DNA from: an uncultured Eubacteriales bacterium | GTDB taxonomy: Bacteria; Bacillota; Clostridia; Oscillospirales; CAG-272 | Length of the DNA stretch: 7,771 nt | Direction of reading: 5' to 3' | Assembly (NCBI GenBank): GCA_934474225.1 | Contig: CAKSLU010000049.1 | Span: 1-7,771, forward strand | Part shown: in pieces, positions 1 through 5,968 of the stretch | Numbering within the stretch: position 1 is the first letter of the stretch | Layout: each line of letters opens with the position of its first letter | Translations under genes and position numbers: made by a program | The notes under the pieces: model-generated | Databases searched by the model: none | Told to the model about the DNA's origin: nothing | What the model saw: only the letters and a program-made list of their open reading frames with translations

Positions 1-50
1 TAGCATATCGTCTGTACCGTAGGGCGCCGTCTGTCTCCGCCGCGCTTTTT

Positions 51-220
51 AGGCTTCCCCCTTGGGGGAAGCTGTCACCGTAGGTGACTGATGAGGGGTA
101 GCCATTCGTCAGAATGGCGTCTCTACAGCACAGAATGAGACTGCACAGACGGATGCTTACGCATCCTACCCCTCATCCGGCGAGATAAACTCGCCACCTT
201 CCCCCCAAGGGGGAAGGCTG
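51..220. repeat. MITE-like palindromic intergenic element
   Basis: The stretch is almost entirely made of nested perfect inverted repeats. The outer ends are themselves hairpins: GCTTCCCCC/GGGGGAAGC at 53-61/64-72, and CCTTCCCCC/GGGGGAAGG at 197-205/209-217. They are also roughly complementary to each other, so they act as imperfect terminal inverted repeats. Inside are GTCACC/GGTGAC (74-79/83-88), a 12-bp long-range pair GATGAGGGGTAG/CTACCCCTCATC (90-101/166-177), GCCATTC/GAATGGC (101-107/112-118), GGATGC/GCATCC (151-156/161-166) and GGCGAG/CTCGCC (179-184/190-195). No ORF with credible content lies in it. From memory, closely similar short elements recur in intergenic regions of Oscillospirales genomes, which suggests a non-autonomous mobile repeat. 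A structured RNA is the alternative. Confidence 0.7.
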
Positions 221-242
221 AGGATGCCTTTTTCTTTTTTTT
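214..242 (+). terminator. Possible weak intrinsic terminator at the end of the repeat
   Basis: AAGGC (214-218) can pair with GCCTT (226-230) across a 7-nt loop, and an almost unbroken T tract to about 242 follows. It could stop transcription coming from a gene left of the window or from within the repeat, and so insulate the metal-resistance promoter that begins 12 bases later. The 5-bp stem is short and competes with the repeat's own terminal hairpin, so the assignment is tentative. Confidence 0.35.
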
Positions 243-253
243 GCAATTTCCTC

Positions 254-282
254 TTGACAGACGCATGAACTCATGCTATCAT
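254..282 (+). promoter_or_regulatory. Sigma-A-type promoter of the metal-resistance operon
   Basis: A perfect -35 TTGACA (254-259) is followed after 17 bases by -10 TATCAT (277-282, five of six consensus bases). A TG one base upstream of the -10 (274-275) gives an extended -10. The predicted transcription start is about 289. The spacer also holds the short palindrome ATGA-AC-TCAT (265-274), which resembles the operator half sites downstream. Confidence 0.85.
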
Positions 283-288
283 AAACAC

Positions 289-304
289 ATGAACAGATAT
301 TCAT
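289..304. promoter_or_regulatory. Predicted ArsR/SmtB-family operator
   Basis: ATGAA (289-293) and TTCAT (300-304) form a perfect inverted repeat separated by six bases. This matches the TGAA-n6-TTCA core known for zinc-sensing ArsR/SmtB regulators. The site starts at the predicted transcription start and lies between the promoter and the regulator's ribosome binding site, so bound repressor would block initiation. The neighbouring regulator is the obvious ligand, giving autorepression that metal relieves. Confidence 0.75.
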
Positions 305-313
305 ACATTCAGC

Positions 314-318
314 GGAGG
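314..318 (+). promoter_or_regulatory. Ribosome binding site fixing the regulator start at 328
   Basis: GGAGG lies nine bases before the ATG at 328. The in-frame ATG at 289 coincides with the predicted transcription start and operator and has no ribosome binding site. The upstream in-frame TTG at 241 lies before the promoter. Both can be excluded. Confidence 0.85.
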
Positions 319-327
319 ACAAAGGGA

Positions 328-612
328 ATGGAAGACGAAGAACTGATATACGACCTTGCGGATTTGTTCAAAATTTTCGCGGATTCGACCCGCATCCGCA
401 TTCTGTTCTGTCTGTCGGAGAAAGAGAGCTGCGTCGGCGACATCGCGGCGGCGCTGGAAATGAGCCAGACCGCCATCTCGCACCAGCTGCGCGTGCTGAA
501 GCAGAGCCACCTGGTGCGCTGCCGCCGCGACGGCAAACAGATGTATTATTCGCTGGCGGACGACCATGTGAAGACGATTCTCGACGCCGGACTTGAGCAT
601 GTGGAGGAATGA
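328..612 (+). CDS. ArsR/SmtB-family metal-sensing transcriptional repressor
   Basis: This is a 94-residue winged-helix repressor that should bind the adjacent operator without metal and release it when Zn, Co, Cd or a similar ion binds. The helix-turn-helix runs from about residue 35 to 62, with the typical MSQTAISHQLRVL recognition helix, and is followed by the wing (RRDGKQMYYSL). The C-terminal alpha-5 helix has D78-x-H80-x10-H91-x2-E94. This has exactly the spacing of the SmtB alpha-5 site (D104, H106, H117, E120 from memory), with E94 as the last residue. C35 and D38 align with two alpha-3N ligands, but this start leaves no Cys or His near the N-terminus to complete that site. Sensing is therefore most likely alpha-5 only, which favours Zn or Co. 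The stop lies three bases before the ATPase start, and the ATPase ribosome binding site is inside this gene's last codons, so the two are co-transcribed and probably coupled. Confidence 0.93.
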   Translation: MEDEELIYDLADLFKIFADSTRIRILFCLSEKESCVGDIAAALEMSQTAISHQLRVLKQSHLVRCRRDGKQMYYSLADDHVKTILDAGLEHVEE

Positions 613-615
613 GCC

Positions 616-2628
616 ATGAAAGACGAAGAAAAGAAAAACGCCTGCCCGTGCTGCGCACATGACCGGGACGCGCACGAACATGAACACGAGCATGAGCATG
701 ACGGCTGCTGCGGGCACGACCACGGCGACGAGCATGACGGCTGCTGCTGCGGGCATGACCATGCGCACGAGGAGGGCGACGGCAAGAATCTCCTGATTCG
801 CCTCGGCATCGCCGCCGTGCTGTTCTGTGTGGGACTTGCGCTGAACTTCTTTGCCGTACCGGCGACGGTTCGCGCGGTCGTGTTCGGCGTCGCCTACCTC
901 GTCGCGGGCTACCGCGTGCTGTTTGAAGCGTGGGAAGGCATCTGCGAGGGCGACTGGTTTGGCGAAGCGTTTCTCATGAGCATCGCGTCGCTCGGCGCGT
1001 TTGCCATCGGTGAAATGGCGGAGAGCTGCGCGGTCGTCATCCTCTTTGAACTCGGCGAATACCTCCAGGGACGCGCCGTTGCCAAGAGCCGCGGCAGCAT
1101 CAAGCAGATGCTGGCGCTGCGTCCCGAGAAGGTCACCGTGGAGAAGGATAAAAGGCTCGTCACCATGGCGCCCGAGGATGTGAAGATTGGCGACATCGTC
1201 GTCATTGCCCCCGGCGAGAAGGTCTCGCTGGACGGCGTGCTGGTGGAAGGCACGGGCGACATGGATCTGTCGGCGCTGACCGGCGAGAGCCTGCCGGTGT
1301 CCAAGACGGTCGGCGATGAGGCGCTGTCGGGCAGCATGAGCGTGGATGCCACCTTCAAGGTGCGCGTCACCGCCGACTATGCCAACGGCACGGTGGCGAA
1401 AATTCTCGAAATGCTGGAAAATGCGCGTGAGCGCAAGAGCCCGGTGGAGAACTTCATCCGCCGCTTCTCGAAGATTTACACGCCGATTGTCTGCGCGTTT
1501 GCCGCGCTGGTGGCGGTTGTGCCGCCGCTTGTCGGGCTTGGCAGTTTCTCCACCTGGATTTATCGCGCGCTCTGCGCCCTCGCGGCGTCCTGCCCCTGCG
1601 CGCTGGTCATTTCGGTGCCGCTCGGTCTGTTCGGCGGCCTCGGCGCGGCGTCCAAGTGCGGCGTGCTGATTAAGGGCGGCAACTATCTGGAGGCGCTCAC
1701 CACGGTGAATGCCGCCGCCTTTGACAAGACCGGCACGCTCACGCGCGGCAGCTTTGCCTATGTGGGCGCGAAGAATGCCCCCGACGAAACGGCGCTCTGC
1801 CGCGTCGTCGCCATCTGCGAAAAGTACAGCACGCACCCGATTGCCCTCGCCGCCATGCGCGCTTTCGGCAACCTGGCGGATGGCATCGAGGTCACCGATT
1901 CTGCCGCCGTTCCCGGCAAGGGCGTGCGTGCCGATGCCGTCATCGGCGGTAAGGCGGTCGCCTGCCTGTGCGGCAACGCATCGCTGCTGCGGGATGCGGG
2001 CATCGCGTTTGACGAAGTGGAAGCCGTCGGCACGGTGGTCTACGCCGCCGCGGACGGCGTGTACCTCGGCTGCGCCGTCTTCGCCGACGAGCTGAAGCCG
2101 GACAGCGCCGACGCGCTCCGCGACCTTGCATCGCTTGGCATCACCGATACGACGATGCTCACCGGTGACAAGCGCGCCATTGCCGAGCGCGTGGCAAAGG
2201 AAGTCGGCATCTCCGCCGTGAAGCCGGAGCTGCTGCCTGCGGATAAGGTTGCGGCCATCTCGGCGCTGCGCGAGAGCGGCAAAAAGCTGGTCTATGTCGG
2301 CGACGGCATCAACGACGCGCCCGGTCTCGCCCTTGCCGATGTCGGCGTGGCGATGGGCGGCATCGGCAGTGCCGCTGCGCTCGAGGCTGCGGATGTCGTG
2401 ATCATGGGCGATTCGCTGAAGAAGCTGCCCGCCGTGATTCGCATTGCGCGCAAGACCATGCGCATCGTGCGCGAGAACATCGTGTTTGCGCTGGTGATTA
2501 AGGTCGCCGTCGTGATTCTGTCGGCGTTCGGGCTCACGGATCTGTGGATTGCCGTGCTCGCCGATGTCGGCGTCTGCCTCCTCGCCGTTGCCAATGCGCT
2601 GCGCACCATGCGCGTCAAGGAAAAATAA
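616..2628 (+). CDS. zntA: P1B-2 type heavy-metal efflux ATPase (Zn/Cd/Pb)
   Basis: This is a 670-residue inner-membrane pump that exports divalent soft metals using ATP. It has the full P-type set: TGES (222-225, actuator domain), CPC in TM6 (326-328), DKTGT with phosphorylated D370, the P1B His-Pro pair at H407-P408, TGD (516-518) and GDGINDAP (562-569). K629 in TM7 and D650-V651-G652 in TM8 are the extra residues typical of subgroup P1B-2 (ZntA/CadA), which separates it from copper pumps. The usual N-terminal HMA domain (GMxCxxC) is absent. Residues 10-51 instead form a tail with 12 His and 8 Cys, including the near-duplicate blocks HDGCCGHDH (28-36) and HDGCCCGHDH (40-49), probably a metal-capturing or sensing tail. 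The ATG has GGAGG eight bases upstream. The sensor type suggests zinc as the main inducer, but Cd or Pb transport is equally compatible. Confidence 0.95.
   Translation: MKDEEKKNACPCCAHDRDAHEHEHEHEHDGCCGHDHGDEHDGCCCGHDHAHEEGDGKNLLIRLGIAAVLFCVGLALNFFAVPATVRAVVFGVAYLVAGYRVLFEAWEGICEGDWFGEAFLMSIASLGAFAIGEMAESCAVVILFELGEYLQGRAVAKSRGSIKQMLALRPEKVTVEKDKRLVTMAPEDVKIGDIVVIAPGEKVSLDGVLVEGTGDMDLSALTGESLPVSKTVGDEALSGSMSVDATFKVRVTADYANGTVAKILEMLENARERKSPVENFIRRFSKIYTPIVCAFAALVAVVPPLVGLGSFSTWIYRALCALAASCPCALVISVPLGLFGGLGAASKCGVLIKGGNYLEALTTVNAAAFDKTGTLTRGSFAYVGAKNAPDETALCRVVAICEKYSTHPIALAAMRAFGNLADGIEVTDSAAVPGKGVRADAVIGGKAVACLCGNASLLRDAGIAFDEVEAVGTVVYAAADGVYLGCAVFADELKPDSADALRDLASLGITDTTMLTGDKRAIAERVAKEVGISAVKPELLPADKVAAISALRESGKKLVYVGDGINDAPGLALADVGVAMGGIGSAAALEAADVVIMGDSLKKLPAVIRIARKTMRIVRENIVFALVIKVAVVILSAFGLTDLWIAVLADVGVCLLAVANALRTMRVKEK
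697..762 (+). repeat. Internal duplication encoding the His/Cys metal-binding tail
   Basis: Two near-identical coding segments, 697-723 and 733-762, are separated by nine bases. The second differs by one extra TGC (Cys) codon and a few silent T/C changes. Just upstream is an alternating His/Glu codon run (residues 20-28). The pattern suggests expansion by local duplication or slippage, so tail length may vary between strains. Confidence 0.8.
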
Positions 2629-2637
2629 GAGAAAATC

Positions 2638-2676
2638 AAAAGCGGTGGAAACTTTCGAGAGTTTCCACCGCTTTTT
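2638..2676. terminator. Strong intrinsic terminator after the metal pump, probably bidirectional
   Basis: A perfect 13-bp stem (2641-2653 with 2660-2672, AGCGGTGGAAACT/AGTTTCCACCGCT) encloses a 6-nt loop, and five T residues (2672-2676) follow. It starts ten bases after the pump's stop codon. A-runs at 2632-2641 read as TTTTGATTTTC on the minus strand, so the same hairpin should also stop transcription arriving from the convergent ddl operon. Confidence 0.92.
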
Positions 2677-2713
2677 GCGTGGGGGAGGAGAAAGCTGAAT
2701 CGCGCACAAACTT

Positions 2714-2784
2714 GTAGGGACCGGCGTCCTCGACGGTCCGCGCCAACCAAAGCAAAACGGACCGCCCCGGACGCCGGTCCCTAC
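2714..2784. repeat. 71-bp inverted-repeat element, full copy
   Basis: Perfect 16-bp outer arms (GTAGGGACCGGCGTCC at 2714-2729 and its complement at 2769-2784) enclose inner arms GGTCCG/CGGACC (2735-2740/2758-2763) and an A-rich loop. The result is a long bulged hairpin with no coding content. Its right half recurs at 3009-3051, so it belongs to a dispersed family. Confidence 0.8.
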
Positions 2785-2824
2785 CGGATGGCGGGAATTT
2801 TGTGCATTGCACGCAATTTACACC

Positions 2825-2849
2825 GTAGGGGCGACCATCGGTCGCCCGC
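2825..2849. repeat. Short hairpin repeat (GGGCGACC / GGTCGCCC)
   Basis: An 8-bp perfect inverted repeat (2829-2836 with 2840-2847) surrounds a 3-base centre, with GTAG on the left and GC on the right. The flank resembles the GTAGG boundary of the 71-bp element, which suggests a related but shorter intergenic repeat. Between the two elements, positions 2802-2812 also carry the small palindrome GTGCA-T-TGCAC. Confidence 0.55.
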
Positions 2850-2870
2850 ATTCGTGGCGCAATCTAAAAT

Positions 2871-3000
2871 AGCCTCCCTTGTGCAAAGGGAGGTGATGCC
2901 GAACGGCACCGGAGGGATTGTTACAGAGCAAAAAAGATTGAAAGAGTACGGAACAACCCCTCAGGCGCTCACGCGCCAGCTCCCCTTACACAGGGGAGCC
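2871..3000. repeat. Second MITE-like palindromic element (about 130 bp)
   Basis: The ends are hairpins: CCTCCCTT/AAGGGAGG (2873-2880/2886-2893) on the left and GCTCCCCT/AGGGGAGC (2979-2986/2992-2999) on the right. The extreme ends (GCCTCCC and GGGGAGCC) are approximately complementary. Internally, GGGATTGTT (2914-2922) pairs with AACAACCCC (2952-2960) with one mismatch, and GGCGC/GCGCC forms a further hairpin near 2964-2977. The architecture matches the 51-220 element (hairpin ends joined by a long-range pair), but the sequence differs. It is probably a non-autonomous mobile repeat; no transposase is present. Confidence 0.65.
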
Positions 3001-3008
3001 GAACCGCG

Positions 3009-3051
3009 CGCCAACCACGACAAACGGACCGCCCCGGACGCCGGTCCCTAC
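3009..3051. repeat. Truncated second copy of the 71-bp inverted-repeat element
   Basis: This segment closely follows 2741-2784. The last 27 bases (3025-3051) are identical to 2758-2784, and the A-rich loop differs by small changes. The left arm is missing, and the MITE-like element at 2871-3000 ends eight bases upstream, so insertion or recombination appears to have removed the left half. Confidence 0.75.
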
Positions 3052-3089
3052 AGGATAAAAACCTACGCGCACCCTGCAAAACAAAACTC

Positions 3090-3155
3090 CCCCCTTTTTC
3101 AAAGTCCTTTGAAGGGGGCATGGGGGAAACTTTCCTACAGGAAAGTTTCCCCCAT
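3090..3155 (-). terminator. Tandem hairpins downstream of ddl, likely terminator
   Basis: Read on the minus strand, a perfect 16-bp stem (3140-3155 with 3120-3135, loop of four) begins 11 bases after the ddl stop. A second hairpin follows at once (3107-3118 with 3090-3104, with a three-base bulge). The T-rich stretch AGTTTTGTTTTG comes next on the minus strand. The position fits a terminator for the hydrolase-murF-ddl operon. The tract is not a classical U run, and the hairpin pair may itself be a dispersed repeat, so both roles are possible. Confidence 0.6.
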
Positions 3156-3166
3156 CGCATTCCGAT

Positions 3167-4348
3167 TCAAACTTTCGTCCCCTTCGCCCCGCCGAGGTGA
3201 ATGCCCGAGAGGACATTGCTCTCAAAGGAGAAGGTCAGCGCGGCGCGCTCGCGGTGCCGCTTCATGCCGAGGGCAATCATGCGCTCGAGCAGCTCCGTGT
3301 AGGACACGCCGAGCGGCTCCCACAGATAGAACGAGAGCGAACCCGGAATCGTGTTGATTTCGTTTAAGTACACCTTGTTTTCGTCGCAGTCGATCATGAA
3401 GTCGATGCGTGAGACGCCCGAGCAGCCCAGCACGCGGAATGCCTTCACCGCCGTCTCGCGGATCGCCGCACGCAGCGCGTCCGGAATCTCCGCCGGAATC
3501 TTGCGCTTCACGCTTGCCATGCCGCTTGACTTGCCGCCCTTGGCGTTGTCGATATACTTGTTTTCAAAGGAGAGAATCTCGTCCGCCGCCACCGGCTCCT
3601 CGCACTCGGATGCCTCGGCGGCAAAGCGGTCGCCCAGCACCGCGCAGTTGATCTCGCGCAGATGCACAATCGCGCGCTCCACCAGCACCACCTGCGCAAA
3701 GGAAAACGCTGTGTCCAGCGACTTGGTGAGCGCCGCACGGTCGGCGGCGACGCTGATGCCGATGCTCGAACCGAGGTTTGCCGGCTTGACAATCACAGGA
3801 TAGCTGAATGCCGCCTCGATGTCCGCTATGGTGCGGTCGGGGTCGGCGTAGTCGACGGTGGTATAGCGGCGGCAGTCCAGCACCGGAATGCCGTTGTCCT
3901 TGAAGACCGCCTTCATCGCGTATTTGTCCATGCCGAGCGCGCTTGCCGTCACATCGCAGCCCACATAGGGGATGTTCAGCATCTCGATGTAGCCCGCCAG
4001 CGTGCCGTCCTCGGTGTTGGTGCCGTGGACAATCGGGAAGGCAATGTCAATCTGCCCGATGCGGTTTTTGCCGAGCGCCTTGGGCGGGAAGCGGTAGATG
4101 CCCGCCACATCGCCCTCACTGACGAGCGTCACGCGCTCGCACTTTGTAAGCAGGGCGGGAATGTCCTTGTAGTTTTCAATCGTGAGCAGCGCCTCGCCCG
4201 TGTAAAAGCGGTTGTCCTTGGTGATGTAGAGCGGAATCACATCGTATTTGTCGCGGTTGACAGCCAGCATCGCCTGCACGGCGGAAATGATGGAAATCTC
4301 GTGTTCGGTGGACTTGCCGCCGAAGAGTACGCCAAGCTGAATCTTCAT
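3167..4348 (-). CDS. ddl: D-alanine--D-alanine ligase
   Basis: This cytoplasmic ATP-grasp enzyme joins two D-Ala to make the dipeptide that MurF attaches to the peptidoglycan stem. It has 393 residues. Visible motifs are FGGKSTEHEIS (9-19, with E15 matching the catalytic Glu of DdlB), HGTNTEDG (108-115), the ATP-binding KPANLGSS (188-195), K264-Y265 in the omega loop (the Lys-Tyr pair of D-Ala-D-Ala ligases rather than the His of VanA-type D-lactate ligases), R314/D316, and LNEINTIPG (328-336) with metal ligands E330 and N332. It is longer than E. coli DdlB (306), with an extended loop at about 266-288 and a C-terminal extension, as in many clostridial and VanG-like members. The ATG at 4348 has AAAGGA six bases upstream on the minus strand. 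An ATG at 4381 would add 11 residues but overlaps the end of murF and lacks family similarity. It follows murF by 32 bases. Specificity for D-Ser as second residue cannot be excluded from sequence alone. Confidence 0.93.
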   Translation of the reverse strand: MKIQLGVLFGGKSTEHEISIISAVQAMLAVNRDKYDVIPLYITKDNRFYTGEALLTIENYKDIPALLTKCERVTLVSEGDVAGIYRFPPKALGKNRIGQIDIAFPIVHGTNTEDGTLAGYIEMLNIPYVGCDVTASALGMDKYAMKAVFKDNGIPVLDCRRYTTVDYADPDRTIADIEAAFSYPVIVKPANLGSSIGISVAADRAALTKSLDTAFSFAQVVLVERAIVHLREINCAVLGDRFAAEASECEEPVAADEILSFENKYIDNAKGGKSSGMASVKRKIPAEIPDALRAAIRETAVKAFRVLGCSGVSRIDFMIDCDENKVYLNEINTIPGSLSFYLWEPLGVSYTELLERMIALGMKRHRERAALTFSFESNVLSGIHLGGAKGTKV

Positions 4349-4380
4349 AGTCTGTCCTTTCGTATGGTCAAAAATCCGCA

Positions 4381-5955
4381 TCAGAAGTTGTCGGGCAGGT
4401 CGTTCTCAAGCAGCACGACCTTTTTCCTGCCGCCGGCGTCCAGCGCCGAAACATAGCACATCGCATCGGCAAAATTCTTTGCGGTATAGAGCTTCTTTTC
4501 ATCGGCGCCCGCCTCGCGCGCACCGCGCAGAATCGGCTTTGCCTGCTTTTCGCCGACGGCGACGATATAGTCGCACACGGCGGCGGCACGCGCGCCGAGT
4601 TCGGCGTTGAGCGCGTCCGTGCGGTCGCCCAGTTCAATCATGCCGGGCGTGACAATAATCCGCATCGCGTCAAAACGGCCGAGCGTCTCGAGCGCGGCAG
4701 CCGCGCCCGCGGGATTCGAGTTGAAGGCGTCGTCGATAATGGTCACTGCGCCGCGGTCAAGCAGCTCCATGCGGTGGGGGACGGCGCGCAGCGTCCGCAC
4801 GGCGGGGACGAGGTCGGCAAGCGGAATGCCGTAGCCGTTCGCCGCAGCGACCGCACCCACGATGTTCTCGACATTCGCCGCGCCGATGAGCTTGGTGGAG
4901 AATTTCTGCCGCTCGTCGCCGTGCACGAGCGTGAAGGTCGTGCCCGTGGTGTCCACCGCGATGTCGGCGGCAAAGTAGTCCGCATCCGGGCGCAGCCCGT
5001 AGGTCACGGCGGCGCGGGGCGGCGGGTTCTTTGCGATCGTCTCGCTCGACAGATTCACATAGAGGATGCCGTCCGCGGGCAGTGCGTCGGCGAGTTCGTA
5101 TTTGGTCTTAATGATGTTTTCCACGCTGCCAAAACTCTCGAGGTGCTGCTCGCCGATTGAGGTCACGATGCCGCGCGTCGGGTGTACAATGTCGCAGAGT
5201 TCTTTGATGTCGCCGACATACTTTGCGCCCATCTCGCAGACGAAAATCTCATGCGTCGCGCGGAGCGACCCCCGGATGGTCTTGACCACGCCCATCGGCG
5301 TGTTGTAGCTTTCGGGCGTCATCAGCGTGTTGTAGCGCACCGACAACAGGTGCGTGAGGAAGTATTTGACCGAAGTCTTGCCAAACGAGCCGGTGATGCC
5401 GATGATTTGCAAATTGGGGCAGGACGCGAGAATCTTTTTCGCATCGTTTGTATAATGCCGCCGCACCGCCGCCTCTATCGGCGCGTTGATTTTGTTTGCC
5501 GCCGGGATGAGGAAGGGCAGGACAAACGCCGCGATGCCGAAAAGTACAAATTCGCCCGTGCCGCCGAGCGCCGCGGCGAGAATCAGCAGGAGAATTTCCA
5601 GAATGCCGAGCGTCACAAACAGGCGGCAGAGCCGCGCGGTGAACACCAGCGGCTTTTTCGCCTTTTTCGGCAGGGAAAGCGCCGCTGCCGCAAGGCAGAG
5701 CAGTGCAAAAAATCCGTATGCATACGCCGCGCCGCGTGCAGAAACGAAACCGCAGACAAGCGCCGCGACAAGCAGGAGAAGCGGCAGGATCATGCGGTGC
5801 TTGTTTGCCCGCATCCAGTTCCACTGCACCCGCGCGGTGTAGGAATTGAGTTGGAACATGTGCAGAAAATAGCGCGCCGAAAAATACAAGTATAAGAGCA
5901 GCGCGCAGAGGACAATCCCGTGCAGGGAATGCGTAATCGCTGTTACAGGGTCCAT
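4381..5955 (-). CDS. murF: MurF-like ligase with N-terminal membrane module
   Basis: This is a Mur-family ligase, most likely adding D-Ala-D-Ala to the muramoyl tripeptide. It has 524 residues. The catalytic part shows the P-loop GITGSFGKTS (186-195), SYNTPMG (216-222), CEMGA (240-244), H271 and K285 in a MurF-like central region (K285 aligns with the carbamylated Lys), and the MurF C-terminal signature IIDDAFNSNP (406-415) followed by TPGMIELG (436-443). Residues 1-155 have no classical MurF N-terminal domain. They form about five hydrophobic helices (near 10-30, 55-73, 76-95, 112-131 and 135-152). The connecting loops after helices 1, 3 and 5 are rich in Arg/Lys, consistent with an outside N-terminus and a cytoplasmic catalytic domain. 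The ATG at 5955 has GGAGG seven bases upstream, and the hydrolase stop is 13 bases away. A conserved His seen in many Mur ligases (G-x-HN) is Ala here (GAANVEN, 358-364). Another Mur-type amino-acid ligation is the alternative. Confidence 0.85.
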   Translation of the reverse strand: MDPVTAITHSLHGIVLCALLLYLYFSARYFLHMFQLNSYTARVQWNWMRANKHRMILPLLLLVAALVCGFVSARGAAYAYGFFALLCLAAAALSLPKKAKKPLVFTARLCRLFVTLGILEILLLILAAALGGTGEFVLFGIAAFVLPFLIPAANKINAPIEAAVRRHYTNDAKKILASCPNLQIIGITGSFGKTSVKYFLTHLLSVRYNTLMTPESYNTPMGVVKTIRGSLRATHEIFVCEMGAKYVGDIKELCDIVHPTRGIVTSIGEQHLESFGSVENIIKTKYELADALPADGILYVNLSSETIAKNPPPRAAVTYGLRPDADYFAADIAVDTTGTTFTLVHGDERQKFSTKLIGAANVENIVGAVAAANGYGIPLADLVPAVRTLRAVPHRMELLDRGAVTIIDDAFNSNPAGAAAALETLGRFDAMRIIVTPGMIELGDRTDALNAELGARAAAVCDYIVAVGEKQAKPILRGAREAGADEKKLYTAKNFADAMCYVSALDAGGRKKVVLLENDLPDNF

Positions 5956-5968
5956 GGCAAAACCTCCG

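Noticed and set aside
1..253. Metal-responsive riboswitch upstream of the pump operon
   Set aside because: The structured element lies upstream of the predicted promoter, so it would not be in the operon's leader transcript. Its architecture fits a dispersed repeat better.
241..327. Longer N-terminus for the ArsR-family regulator (TTG at 241 or ATG at 289)
   Set aside because: The promoter and operator occupy 254-304, so these starts lie upstream of or at the transcript start. The GGAGG at 314-318 points to ATG 328, which also gives the family's usual length. The Cys/His residues in the longer form are therefore not metal ligands.
301..2709. 802-codon open frame on the minus strand opposite the regulator and the metal pump
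   Set aside because: It is antisense to two fully motif-verified genes, and its product is a low-complexity Ala/Arg/His/Asp mixture with no domain pattern. GC-rich codon use on the + strand keeps this frame free of stops.
2714..3051. CRISPR-like array because of a repeated 27-base segment
   Set aside because: There are only two copies, spaced about 240 bases apart, each part of a longer inverted-repeat element. There are no regular spacers and no cas genes.
2788..3357. 189-codon + strand frame across the convergent intergenic region
   Set aside because: It is made of translated repeats and then runs antisense into ddl. It has no ribosome binding site and no recognisable domain.
4349..4381. 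Ddl start at the upstream ATG (4381)
   Set aside because: The extra 11 residues precede the conserved beta strand, there is no ribosome binding site for that ATG, and AAAGGA is correctly placed for the ATG at 4348.
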